Assembly (NCBI GenBank): GCA_000758905.1 | Contig: JRNA01000010.1 | Coordinates: 1 to 64,000, forward strand | DNA from: Clostridiales bacterium S5-A14a | GTDB lineage: Bacteria; Bacillota; Clostridia; Peptostreptococcales; Anaerovoracaceae | Direction: 5' to 3' | Length of the DNA: 64,000 nucleotides | Part shown: positions 34,887 through 43,652 of the stretch, in pieces | How the letters are laid out: the number at the start of each line of letters is the position of its first letter | Numbering within the stretch: the first letter of the stretch is position 1 | Translations under genes and position numbers: made by a program | Notes under the pieces: generated by a model | The model's database searches: none | What the model saw: the letters and a program-made list of their open reading frames with translations, nothing else | Told to the model about the DNA's origin: nothing

Positions 34887-36397
34887 CACCTACTCCTAGA
34901 TTTGATTATCTTATAAAAATAAGTCAGCTCTTGCCTATAAAAAACATAAGAAATCACCGTATATATAATAAGGCCAATAACGGTAGTAATTACAGCATAC
35001 AAAACCCAAGAAAAATAATTCACAGATATTTTGCTAATGTATAAGTAGCCAGACACATAATGTATTGCAAAGCCTATTGAAAATAGACCTACAAGTTTAA
35101 TCGTCTCATGTATTTTTTTATATATTATATGCTTCTCCAAATAATATATATGGCAAAAATATCTGATTCCAATTGATACTACAGTACCTATTGCAACACC
35201 GATAAGTCCCATCTTATATACCAGTACAAGTGATAAGACAATATTGATTATTGCCTCTGCATAGGCATAACGACTAGTTGCCTTATAATGATTTGCTGCG
35301 TAAATTACTGTGCTCGTTGGTTCTCTTAATGAATACATCATTTGCGAAAGCGTAATAATAAAAGCAAAAGCAGGTTGAATATAATTCGCATCTGTTACCC
35401 CATTTGTGTAAATCCTTACAAATGGAACAATTAACATCGAGCAAGTAGAATATATAAGAAATACGATATATGTCATAATAAATTCGTACGAATCATACGC
35501 TTTTTTCAATGTGTCAACGTTACCAGCAGCAATTTGTTCTCCAATAGATGGTGTTACGCCAGATACTATGGATGCTATGATGCTCCTTATAGCATTTACA
35601 ATCATGCTATATACAGAATATACTGAAACTACACTTAAACTAGATGCAATCGTCAGAACAACTATATCAGTGTTTCTGTGAATAAACGCCGCAGTCATTA
35701 TTCCCATGCCGTCCCATCTTTGACTTATAAGGTTGTTATCTGCCGACTCTGTATAGTCTATTATATAATTCTTAGTTACATATTTTTGTAATATCATGAG
35801 TTGAATGATATAAGCAAAAACAGTAATTAACTTTATTATATGAATCTCTGGATATATTTTGATACAAACTACAAAGCCTATAATCTCTAAGATTAAACAA
35901 AATGTCTGAACAAATGCAGTAACATATACCTTTTTATCGGCATTTAATAGCATCCTCCATATCAGCATTGAATAGTATCGTATAAAAAAGTTAACTCCCA
36001 ATATAATTGTAAGAGTAAATACGTAATAATAGCTAAAGGAGTTTTTTACTAACAATGGATATGCAATAGCAACCAATAACATGTATATGATAAATAGCAT
36101 TGCTATTTTCCTAAAAAACTTTGTTACAGTTACTATTATTTTGCTTACCTTTTGAATGTCCCCATCAAACAGCGGTTTATACAGTGAAGCTACGACAATG
36201 CCTCCAAGCCCGCCTTCTGCAAGGCTAAAATAATTGAGATACTGTTCTAATGACAGATACAATCCATTAACTTCAGAACCTAATGATCCTATAATTAATC
36301 GTGGCATAATAAAACCACCTATAATTGTAACAACATTAAGTATGAGCGAAGCAACTGTATTTATAAAAATAATGTTTTTATTCGATGTTATTTTCAT
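34886..36397 (-). CDS. Wzx-type polysaccharide flippase
   Basis: A 503-residue MOP-superfamily transporter with about 14 membrane helices. The N-terminus (IFINTVASLILNVVTIIGGF, then a PRLIIGSLGSEVNGLY segment) is typical of Wzx proteins that carry lipid-linked repeat units across the membrane. It has no close, strong ribosome site and probably relies on read-through from the upstream epimerase gene. Confidence 0.88.
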   Translation of the reverse strand: MKITSNKNIIFINTVASLILNVVTIIGGFIMPRLIIGSLGSEVNGLYLSLEQYLNYFSLAEGGLGGIVVASLYKPLFDGDIQKVSKIIVTVTKFFRKIAMLFIIYMLLVAIAYPLLVKNSFSYYYVFTLTIILGVNFFIRYYSMLIWRMLLNADKKVYVTAFVQTFCLILEIIGFVVCIKIYPEIHIIKLITVFAYIIQLMILQKYVTKNYIIDYTESADNNLISQRWDGMGIMTAAFIHRNTDIVVLTIASSLSVVSVYSVYSMIVNAIRSIIASIVSGVTPSIGEQIAAGNVDTLKKAYDSYEFIMTYIVFLIYSTCSMLIVPFVRIYTNGVTDANYIQPAFAFIITLSQMMYSLREPTSTVIYAANHYKATSRYAYAEAIINIVLSLVLVYKMGLIGVAIGTVVSIGIRYFCHIYYLEKHIIYKKIHETIKLVGLFSIGFAIHYVSGYLYISKISVNYFSWVLYAVITTVIGLIIYTVISYVFYRQELTYFYKIIKSRSR

Positions 36398-36406
36398 ACC
36401 AGATTT

Positions 36407-37474
36407 TTAATTCTCTGCTCTCATTATATCCAGCGTTCTTTTGATGCCTGATTTAATGTTGTAGAACGGTTTCCAGCCCAACTGTCTCAATTTACTGCCA
36501 TCTAGTCTAGCAATAGTGGCCTTGCTATATCCCTTTTCTTCAATTTCATCAGGTAACTCAATAACTACTTTCCTAGCACATTCACATGCAATAATCTCCG
36601 CCAAATCATTCAATCTAATATCAGAATCTATATCGGAAACATTGTAAGCTTCGCCTGTCTTTCCGTCCAACAAAATATATAGCAGCCCAAGAATTGCATC
36701 TGCCATATAAGTATATGAATAGTATTGGTTGCCTTTGCTTTTCAGTACTATATCCTCGCCATCAATTCCCTTCTTTAAAAATTGCGAAATAGCCTTGGTA
36801 TCTGATAATAACATTGTTGGGCCATAGGATCTAGTAAATCTGCAAATAACGGCATCTACATTCTTTTGAGAAATATAGGCCTGACATAATGCTTCTCCAC
36901 ATCTTTTGCTCTCGGGATAGCCTGCTCTTAGAGTATTAGAATCAATATATCCACAGTATTTTTCATCAAACAATTCGACATCACGCCTATTTTCGCCATA
37001 TATCTCATTTGAAGATGCAAAAATAAATCTTGATCCTTTGTTTTTTGAAGCGAGATTAAGCATTTTATCCAATCCAAGGACATTTGTCATTATAGTGCCA
37101 ATAGGATCCGTAGCGTATGAAACTGGATGCGTATTGCTTGCCAGATGCAAGACGTAATCTAGATGTTCATCAGATTTAATTTCATCTGCTTCATTGATGT
37201 CCATCTCTATAAATCTGATAAGATCGGAATTCAAATAATTATCAAACCTTTTTTCGAGTTGTTCTTTATTTCTTCCGAGCAAAACAAGTTTACAATTCAG
37301 ATTGGAAAACACGTTTTTATACATCAAAACATCTACAAGAAAACTCCCTAAAAGTCCTCTCCCACCTGACAAAAGCACAGTTTTATCTTGAAACTTATTC
37401 CAACTCAAATTGAGACTTGCGACATTTTTTACGTCTTCCATATACATTTTGTTGTCTGTTAAATTCTTTGTCAT
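36407..37474 (-). CDS. Extended SDR: NAD-dependent epimerase/dehydratase
   Basis: About 355 residues with Rossmann motif LSGGRGLLGSF and catalytic YPESK. The SSNEIYGE segment resembles nucleotide-sugar dehydratases and epimerases. I take the ATG at 37474, which overlaps the stop of the cytidylyltransferase gene (TAATG), instead of a TTG 12 nt earlier. The tight coupling suggests that the two enzymes act in sequence, perhaps on a CDP-linked sugar or alditol. It is not the zinc-dependent TarJ type used for CDP-ribitol. Confidence 0.82.
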   Translation of the reverse strand: MTKNLTDNKMYMEDVKNVASLNLSWNKFQDKTVLLSGGRGLLGSFLVDVLMYKNVFSNLNCKLVLLGRNKEQLEKRFDNYLNSDLIRFIEMDINEADEIKSDEHLDYVLHLASNTHPVSYATDPIGTIMTNVLGLDKMLNLASKNKGSRFIFASSNEIYGENRRDVELFDEKYCGYIDSNTLRAGYPESKRCGEALCQAYISQKNVDAVICRFTRSYGPTMLLSDTKAISQFLKKGIDGEDIVLKSKGNQYYSYTYMADAILGLLYILLDGKTGEAYNVSDIDSDIRLNDLAEIIACECARKVVIELPDEIEEKGYSKATIARLDGSKLRQLGWKPFYNIKSGIKRTLDIMRAEN

Positions 37475-38190
37475 TATTTTAGCCAATCATCTTTCTCAGT
37501 ATTTAGGTAAGCCTTAAAAATTTCTAAATCATCTTTTGTTGTAAGCTTAATATTTTTGTCAGAACCCTTTGCAAAGTATAGCCTTTCACCAAGTTCAACC
37601 ATCATGGTATTGGCATAAGAGGATCCGTATATCCCAATTTCTTTCTCAAAGGCTTCTTTGTACGCGGATGTTATTTTGTCGAATTCATAGGCTTGCGGTG
37701 TTGATACCCTTCTTAATGTCTCCCTTGGTATATATTCAACTGTAGAAATTTCATCGTCTATCTTAAATATCTGTTCGTTATATGGAAGCGAAGTGACACC
37801 ATTTCCATACTTCTTGCATTTCTCGATTACATCAGTTAAAACAGTTTCATCTACTAGGGGTCTAATTCCATCGTGGATAATTACAACATCACCCGTCTTG
37901 CATGTATCTGCTAGTGAGTAAACGCCATTCCTTATAGACTCCTGACCTGAGTTGCCGCCCTTAACTATTTTGTTCAACTTTGTTATCTTGAATTGCTTGC
38001 AGTAAGCTTCAAGCACGGCTTCCCATCCCTCAATGCAAACAATATTGATAATATCAATATCTTCATGTTCCTGAAAACCTTCAAGAGTATATATTATAAT
38101 CGGTTTGTCATATACATGTAAAAACTGCTTTGGTATATCTTGACCCATTCTATTACCGGATCCACCTGCTATAATTACGGCTGCATTCAT
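37474..38190 (-). CDS. IspD/TarI-type cytidylyltransferase
   Basis: A 238-residue nucleotidyltransferase with AAVIIAGGSGNRMGQDIPKQF at the start, the IHDGIRPLV segment and the TKDDLEIFKAYL end, as in the IspD/TarI group. Placed in a polysaccharide locus and coupled to an SDR gene, it is more likely to make a CDP-activated polyol or sugar for the polymer than to act in isoprenoid synthesis. The choice cannot be settled from the sequence. GGTGAT precedes the ATG. Confidence 0.82.
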   Translation of the reverse strand: MNAAVIIAGGSGNRMGQDIPKQFLHVYDKPIIIYTLEGFQEHEDIDIINIVCIEGWEAVLEAYCKQFKITKLNKIVKGGNSGQESIRNGVYSLADTCKTGDVVIIHDGIRPLVDETVLTDVIEKCKKYGNGVTSLPYNEQIFKIDDEISTVEYIPRETLRRVSTPQAYEFDKITSAYKEAFEKEIGIYGSSYANTMMVELGERLYFAKGSDKNIKLTTKDDLEIFKAYLNTEKDDWLK

Positions 38191-38202
38191 CGTTCATCAC
38201 CC

Positions 38203-38225
38203 ATACAACAGCAAAACTGTTGTAT
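38203..38225. promoter_or_regulatory. Hairpin before the cytidylyltransferase gene
   Basis: ATACAACAG and CTGTTGTAT form a perfect 9-bp stem with a 5-nt loop, within the 91-nt gap between the initiating sugar transferase and the cytidylyltransferase. There is no T-run in the direction of transcription, so an attenuator, processing site or protein site is more likely than a plain terminator. Confidence 0.45.
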
Positions 38226-38281
38226 TCTCCTTTCTTGAAATCAAACTCTTACAATCCAAAACTTTCGCCAAAATAGAAGGC

Positions 38282-38965
38282 CTAAAGGACCGCTGCAACT
38301 GTTTTGAATAAAACTTTAACTTCTTCTATAATTGAAAACTTTTCAATGCTATCAAGGTTGTATCGCATTTTCTCTGGGAGAATTTTTTCAATATAAAAAA
38401 GGTCAATATCATCGGCTTTTTCAAGCAATTTCGCCTCATCCTTATATTCTATGCTCGCTTTTGAGGTAATTCCTGCAGGGAGCAAAAGTGTCGCCCTCAT
38501 ATTTTTTGTATAACTTTCAACATATTTCACAGCCTCAGGCCTAGTGCCCACAAAAGACATGTCTCCTCTTAGTACGTTTATAAGCTGTGGGAATTCGTCA
38601 ATCCTTGCTCCTCTAATCTTCTCACCAACCTTGGTTATTCTGCTATCATTATTTGTCGTTACATGAGAACCGATTTTATCTGCGTCATTAATCATAGTCC
38701 TGAACTTATAGACTTTGAATTTTCTCCCATATTGGGTTACCCTCTCCTGCTTGTATATGGCTGGTCCTGGTGAATCGAATTTAATCAACAATGCAATAAA
38801 AATCATCAATGGAGAAAAAAGTATCAACAAAAATGCAGCCATAATAATATCAAATATTCTCTTAGCAGCAAGACTACATTTCTTTCTCTCAAGAATTCTA
38901 TAGTAAGGCTCTACCTCTTCAACCTTCATAAACTCAGGCAAGTCTTCCCACTTTTTCAATATCAC
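38282..38965 (-). CDS. Initiating undecaprenyl-phosphate sugar phosphotransferase
   Basis: A 227-residue bacterial sugar transferase of the PglC/WbaP type. One membrane segment (about 35-60) is followed by the cytoplasmic catalytic part with YKFRTM and RIDEFPQLINVLRGDMSFVG. It places the first sugar-phosphate on undecaprenyl phosphate. The two upstream genes make an amino-deoxy sugar, which is the likely substrate. It overlaps the aminotransferase gene by 4 nt. Confidence 0.92.
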   Translation of the reverse strand: MILKKWEDLPEFMKVEEVEPYYRILERKKCSLAAKRIFDIIMAAFLLILFSPLMIFIALLIKFDSPGPAIYKQERVTQYGRKFKVYKFRTMINDADKIGSHVTTNNDSRITKVGEKIRGARIDEFPQLINVLRGDMSFVGTRPEAVKYVESYTKNMRATLLLPAGITSKASIEYKDEAKLLEKADDIDLFYIEKILPEKMRYNLDSIEKFSIIEEVKVLFKTVAAVL

Positions 38966-40167
38966 TTTTCTAAATCCTTCAAAATTTGGAGTGTATTATC
39001 AATTATATAATCAACCTGCTCATCCGTAAGTTTTGTATGCAATGGCAAAGTAATTTCGTTTTCATACATTTCGTATGCATTTGGATAATCCTTTATATCA
39101 AAGCCAAAATTCTTATATGCACTCATCATTGGCAGTGGCTTGTAGTGAACATTTGTCGCAATTGTCTTTTCAGCTAATTTCTTTATCAGCTCATTCCTCA
39201 TTTCTACATCAAATCCAGGTATTCTAAGAAGATACAAATGCCCACTTGACTTTGAATCACTATCAAAATGTTTAAGTGGCATAAGTCCTGAATCGAGAAA
39301 TGCCTTGTCGTACTTCTCAATTATTTCTTTTCTTCTTGCCAACAATCCATCATATCGTTCAAGTTGCTTAAGACCTATTGCAGCATTGATATCTGTCATA
39401 TTGCACTTATATGCAGGGTACAAAATATCATACTCCCACGCACCTAGCTTCGTTTTTGCAAGTGCATCCTTGCTTTGTCCGTGAAGAGATGCCAGCATGT
39501 ATTGGTTGTATATCCATTCATCCTCTATCCCTTCAATTGACTTCCATACAACTGCTCCACCCTCTGCCGTAGTAAGATTTTTAACTGCATGAAAACTAAA
39601 AGAGGTAAAATCTGCAAAATTTCCACTTCTTAGCCCTCTTTTTTCTGCGCCAAACCCGTGTGCTGAGTCAGCAAGAATAGTTATTCTGCCAATGGATTTT
39701 TGAAGCTTATTACTTGGTTGAAATATTGACTTCTTCTCATTTATTATATCGTAGATCCTATCATAATCGCAAATTTTACCAGCAAGATCAACCGGCATGA
39801 TAACCTTAGTTTTAGAAGTAATTGCTTCTCCGAGTCTATCATAATCCATTTCAAAGCTATCTTTTGCGGTATCCAAAAATACAATTTTTGCTCCAACATG
39901 ATCAATAACTGATGCTGTAGCCGTATAGGTATATGCAGATGTTATTACCTCATCACCAGGGCCCACACCTAGTAGTCTAAGCGTTAACTCCATAGCTGCA
40001 GTTGCTGAATTCAAACAGGCACATCCATCAACACCAATATAGCTTTTGATTTGTCTTTCAAATTCTTTTGTTTTTGGTCCGGTTGTTATCCAACCTGACT
40101 TTAAAGCCGATACAACCTCCTGAATTTCGGTTTCAGATATGTCCGGCGGTGAAAATGGTATATTCAT
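38962..40167 (-). CDS. DegT/DnrJ/EryC1 sugar aminotransferase
   Basis: A 401-residue PLP enzyme. The lysine that forms the PLP aldimine lies in SFHAVKNLTTAEGG, and the NSATAAMELTLRLL and ITSAYTYTATA segments are typical. It aminates a 4-keto nucleotide sugar. Together with the upstream 4,6-dehydratase it would make UDP-4-amino-2,4,6-trideoxy-HexNAc (bacillosamine or AATGal type). GAGGAAG precedes the ATG. A short extra segment around residues 130-150 is seen next to the usual DLAG motif. Confidence 0.92.
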   Translation of the reverse strand: MNIPFSPPDISETEIQEVVSALKSGWITTGPKTKEFERQIKSYIGVDGCACLNSATAAMELTLRLLGVGPGDEVITSAYTYTATASVIDHVGAKIVFLDTAKDSFEMDYDRLGEAITSKTKVIMPVDLAGKICDYDRIYDIINEKKSIFQPSNKLQKSIGRITILADSAHGFGAEKRGLRSGNFADFTSFSFHAVKNLTTAEGGAVVWKSIEGIEDEWIYNQYMLASLHGQSKDALAKTKLGAWEYDILYPAYKCNMTDINAAIGLKQLERYDGLLARRKEIIEKYDKAFLDSGLMPLKHFDSDSKSSGHLYLLRIPGFDVEMRNELIKKLAEKTIATNVHYKPLPMMSAYKNFGFDIKDYPNAYEMYENEITLPLHTKLTDEQVDYIIDNTLQILKDLEK

Positions 40168-40194
40168 AATTAATACTTCCTCTAAATTTATTCT

Positions 40195-42072
40195 TTAAAC
40201 TTTCCCCTTAAATGTTGGTACAACTTCTTTTATAATTTTTCTAATTTCGCCTTTTTCTCCATATGAAACTCGGTAAAGTTTCCTCAAACCGGCCTCAAAT
40301 GTCTCTGTGTCAAACTTAATCGGTTTTCCGATGTAAATCAATTCGTTATCTGTCTTTTCAAGGCCCTCCTCATCCATGAGAAGTTCCTCATAAAGTTTCT
40401 CTCCGGGTCTCAAGCCCGTAAATACTATTTCTATGTCTGACCCGACTTCATGTCCACTAAGGGTTATCATATTCTTAGCAAGATCCAAAATCTTAACCGG
40501 CTCGCCCATATCTAGCACAAAGATTTCTCCGCCCTCTGCACTTGCACCAGCTTTTAGAACAAGCGAAACAGCCTCAGGTATAGTCATAAAATATCTTATA
40601 ATATCTGGGTGAGTTACCGTTACTGGGCCACCTTCTGCTATCTGCTTCTTGAAGTAAGGTATTACACTTCCGTTGCTTCCAAGAACATTTCCGAATCTTA
40701 CCGCAACAAAATTCGTATTGCTTCTTTCGTTATAGTATTGCACAAGCATTTCACAAATTCGTTTTGAAGCACCCATAACACTCGTAGGATTAACGGCTTT
40801 ATCGGTTGATATTAGTACAAGTTTTTCAGCTCCAAATTCATCAGCTGCCTTACATAATTCCATCGTACCGAATACGTTGTTTTTAATCGCTTCGTTTGGA
40901 CTATCTTCCATCAAAGGCACGTGCTTATGAGCTGCTGCGTGGAATATCAAATCTGGCTTATACTCCTTAAAGATATGAACAAGTCTTGATCTGTTTCTTA
41001 CTGACCCCACTAGTGTTATCAAATCCAGTCCAGGATAGTTTTTTAGCAGTTCTCTCTCTATGTCATATAGAGTGTTCTCATATATATCAAGCAAAATCAG
41101 TCTTCTAGGATAGTTTGCAGAAATTTGTCGTGAAAGTTCGCTTCCTATAGAGCCTCCTGCTCCTGTTACAAGCACGGTCTTTTCAGCAACATAGGTGCCT
41201 ATTTCTTTCGAATTAGCCTCTACTTGATCCCTGCCAAGAAGATCCTCTATCTGTATATTCCTAAGTTTTGAGACTTCTACTTCGCCTGTTACAAGTTGGT
41301 ATATACCAGGCAGAATCTTAATTTTGCTATCCGTCTCCTGACAGATATTTACGATGTCTTTGATATCCTTTTTAGAAACACTTGGCAAGGCAATTATTAT
41401 TTCATCAACATTATATTTTTTGACATATTCAGGTATTTTGTTCCTATCGCCTAAGACTTTAACTCCCTGTATATATGTCCCGTGTTTCTTCTTGTCATCG
41501 TCAATTACGCCAACAACCCTTGATTCAAGTTTGTTGCTCATTTCAAGCTCTCTAATAGCTAAATTGCCAGCATCGCCTGCGCCTACAATCAGTATATTCT
41601 TCTTCAGACCACTGAAGAAATGCATTCTATATACAGCCCTAACAAATCTATATGAGAACCTCTCTATAAAAATCAAAGAAAACAGTATGAGGAAATATAG
41701 AGGAAAATATGACCTGAAAATCGGAATCGAAAAGCCGAAATATACTAAGAAATTAGCTACGGTTGAAATCATTGTAGCTGCGAAAATATACATTATTTCC
41801 TTGATGCTTGCGAATCTCCATATACTATTATACAGCCTGCATAAATAAATTACTATGATAGTAAAAGCTATATTATACATAGACATCCCAGTTATTGCAT
41901 CATAATACTCACCAGGTATCCCTGAGACGGACGAATTAAATCTTGCCATCATAGCAAAAATAGAACTATAGTAAATTGCGAAAATATCCATCACAATTAA
42001 AATAGCTCTAAAAATTCGTGAACTGTCCCATTTATTAAAAATAATATTTTCAAGTTTTCTTTTAATATCCAT
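40195..42072 (-). CDS. CapD/PglF-type UDP-GlcNAc 4,6-dehydratase
   Basis: A 625-residue membrane-bound enzyme: four to five N-terminal helices (about 20-130), a first Rossmann domain (NILIVGAGDAGNLA) and a second, catalytic one with VTGAGGSIGSELSRQ and STDKAVNPTSVMGASKR. The Thr-Asp-Lys in place of the usual Tyr is normal in this family. It converts UDP-GlcNAc to the 4-keto-6-deoxy form. It is the first polysaccharide gene and follows psd by 32 nt, so it may be read from the phospholipid genes. Confidence 0.93.
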   Translation of the reverse strand: MDIKRKLENIIFNKWDSSRIFRAILIVMDIFAIYYSSIFAMMARFNSSVSGIPGEYYDAITGMSMYNIAFTIIVIYLCRLYNSIWRFASIKEIMYIFAATMISTVANFLVYFGFSIPIFRSYFPLYFLILFSLIFIERFSYRFVRAVYRMHFFSGLKKNILIVGAGDAGNLAIRELEMSNKLESRVVGVIDDDKKKHGTYIQGVKVLGDRNKIPEYVKKYNVDEIIIALPSVSKKDIKDIVNICQETDSKIKILPGIYQLVTGEVEVSKLRNIQIEDLLGRDQVEANSKEIGTYVAEKTVLVTGAGGSIGSELSRQISANYPRRLILLDIYENTLYDIERELLKNYPGLDLITLVGSVRNRSRLVHIFKEYKPDLIFHAAAHKHVPLMEDSPNEAIKNNVFGTMELCKAADEFGAEKLVLISTDKAVNPTSVMGASKRICEMLVQYYNERSNTNFVAVRFGNVLGSNGSVIPYFKKQIAEGGPVTVTHPDIIRYFMTIPEAVSLVLKAGASAEGGEIFVLDMGEPVKILDLAKNMITLSGHEVGSDIEIVFTGLRPGEKLYEELLMDEEGLEKTDNELIYIGKPIKFDTETFEAGLRKLYRVSYGEKGEIRKIIKEVVPTFKGKV

Positions 42073-42104
42073 AATGAATAAAATATCCTAACTATTTGGG
42101 ATAA

Positions 42105-42974
42105 CTATATTTGCCCTTTTACCCCTATCTTCTCGCCGTAAGAAACCTTCGTTTCAAGGCCTTGCTGGCTGTTAAGCAAAATATCCCGGTCAATTTCCAC
42201 TGTCCCCCTTCGGAATGCCAAAACAATAGTCGACCCTCCAAATTCGAACCGTCCCTTTTCCTTGCCCTTGCGGACATATGTAGGCCCCTCGTAGTTTATA
42301 ATTTTGCCTACCATCATGGCGCCCACTTCCATCATCATAACAAGTCCGAAATTTTCACTCTTAAGCATGGAAATTACACGCTCATTTTCTCTATAAACCG
42401 CGGTCTCTTCACAAGCCGCTGGATTAACCGTATGAAGAATCCCCGGAATTCTATAATTCTGAGATTTATCTCCGCTGTCCACATAGCAGTATCTGTGATA
42501 ATCATCAACCGATAATCTGAACACCAGCAATTGCCCTCCCGCAAAGACTTCTGCAAGTTTTTTGCTCTGCGTTAGTTCTGCAAGGTTATACCTTATTCCT
42601 TTTATTGTAAACTCGGCATCATCGTCGCAATCATAAACCATTACCTTTGAATCTGCGGGTGAAATCAAGACGTCCGGATTAAGCTCAACATTCCTTGCAC
42701 CGGGCGAAAGCCTTCTTGCAAAGAAGTCATTAAACGACCTATGCCCGCTCATCTCGTAGTCCCGAACCTTGATATTATTGTGTCGCACAAAATAAGGGAT
42801 TAGCGCTGAAGATACCTTCGTTGAAAGAATTGCACCGGCAAGTTTTGATATCCCCTTATGAGTTAGGATTTTTAACAGTCCCTCTCCAGGATATGTGCCA
42901 TACAAAAATCTAACAATAGATTCCTGCATCTTATCATCTTCTAAAATATTTCCCTGCCTATCCTTGTACTTCAT
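42105..42974 (-). CDS. psd: Phosphatidylserine decarboxylase
   Basis: Converts phosphatidylserine to phosphatidylethanolamine at the membrane. The self-cleavage site that forms the pyruvoyl group is FGGSTI near the C-terminus (the common form is LGST, and GGST occurs in the Gram-positive type II group). The DYHRYCYVDSG segment with its conserved histidine is present. At 289 residues it matches the family. It directly follows pssA. Confidence 0.94.
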   Translation of the reverse strand: MKYKDRQGNILEDDKMQESIVRFLYGTYPGEGLLKILTHKGISKLAGAILSTKVSSALIPYFVRHNNIKVRDYEMSGHRSFNDFFARRLSPGARNVELNPDVLISPADSKVMVYDCDDDAEFTIKGIRYNLAELTQSKKLAEVFAGGQLLVFRLSVDDYHRYCYVDSGDKSQNYRIPGILHTVNPAACEETAVYRENERVISMLKSENFGLVMMMEVGAMMVGKIINYEGPTYVRKGKEKGRFEFGGSTIVLAFRRGTVEIDRDILLNSQQGLETKVSYGEKIGVKGQI

Positions 42975-42988
42975 ATCTCATCCTCAAA

Positions 42989-43651
42989 CTATAGCTCCCC
43001 GAATTCAATAGTTGGAGAAGCTGGAATATATTTCTTATAAAGCAAGCTTGCAACCATTACGACAGCCACCAATATAACCAACGCAAAAAGCTCTTTGTTG
43101 TTTGGTTTTCTAAATTTAAAATCCCATATGAATGCAGTCCCCGTGCCTACAAGTGTTGCAACAAGTATCCAATAAAATACTTTGTCCGAAGTGATAAAGT
43201 TCAAGAGGAAGACAACTGGCAGAATAACAGAAATCGAAGTTACTGGCAGACCGTGATAGTATTTTGTGCCACCATCTTCGCCGGTCTGTCTTGTGATCTC
43301 AATCACATTGAAATAAGCTAGTCTGATAACCGCTGCAATTACATAGAAAATTATTGCAAGAACTCCGGCCTTGCCGTGCACACCTATGAGGTAGCAATAA
43401 ATTGCAGGATAAAACCCGAAAGCCACACAGTCACAAAGAGAATCAATCTGGACACCGAACATCTTTTCTTCGAAAGTCCTGTCTTTTTTGCGTCTTGCAA
43501 CCTTACCATCGAACATGTCGAAGAGTCCAGACAGGGCAAGACACACAAGTGCAATTCTATAATGCCCATTCACTGCAAACATCGTGCCCGCCGCCGCAGA
43601 CACTAGGCTTAAATATGTAAGTACAACTGTATAATTATATACACCAATCAT
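42989..43651 (-). CDS. pssA: CDP-diacylglycerol-serine O-phosphatidyltransferase
   Basis: Makes phosphatidylserine from CDP-diacylglycerol and serine. The CDP-alcohol phosphotransferase motif is visible as DGKVARR ... GVQIDSLCD, with a slightly longer central spacer than usual. About eight membrane helices. I place the start at the ATG 43651, one base after the previous stop, since the 8 extra codons would begin with TTG; the AAGGAG lies about 14 nt upstream. Confidence 0.92.
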   Translation of the reverse strand: MIGVYNYTVVLTYLSLVSAAAGTMFAVNGHYRIALVCLALSGLFDMFDGKVARRKKDRTFEEKMFGVQIDSLCDCVAFGFYPAIYCYLIGVHGKAGVLAIIFYVIAAVIRLAYFNVIEITRQTGEDGGTKYYHGLPVTSISVILPVVFLLNFITSDKVFYWILVATLVGTGTAFIWDFKFRKPNNKELFALVILVAVVMVASLLYKKYIPASPTIEFGEL

Positions 43652-43652
43652 G

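Noticed and set aside
37474-38190. Housekeeping ispD of the MEP pathway
   Set aside because: Not excluded, but tight coupling to an SDR gene in a polysaccharide locus makes a TarI-like role more likely, so no ispD symbol was given.
41354-41848. 164-aa plus-strand reading frame
   Set aside because: It lies wholly opposite the CapD/PglF-type gene, whose family motifs are clear; no ribosome site or known domain.
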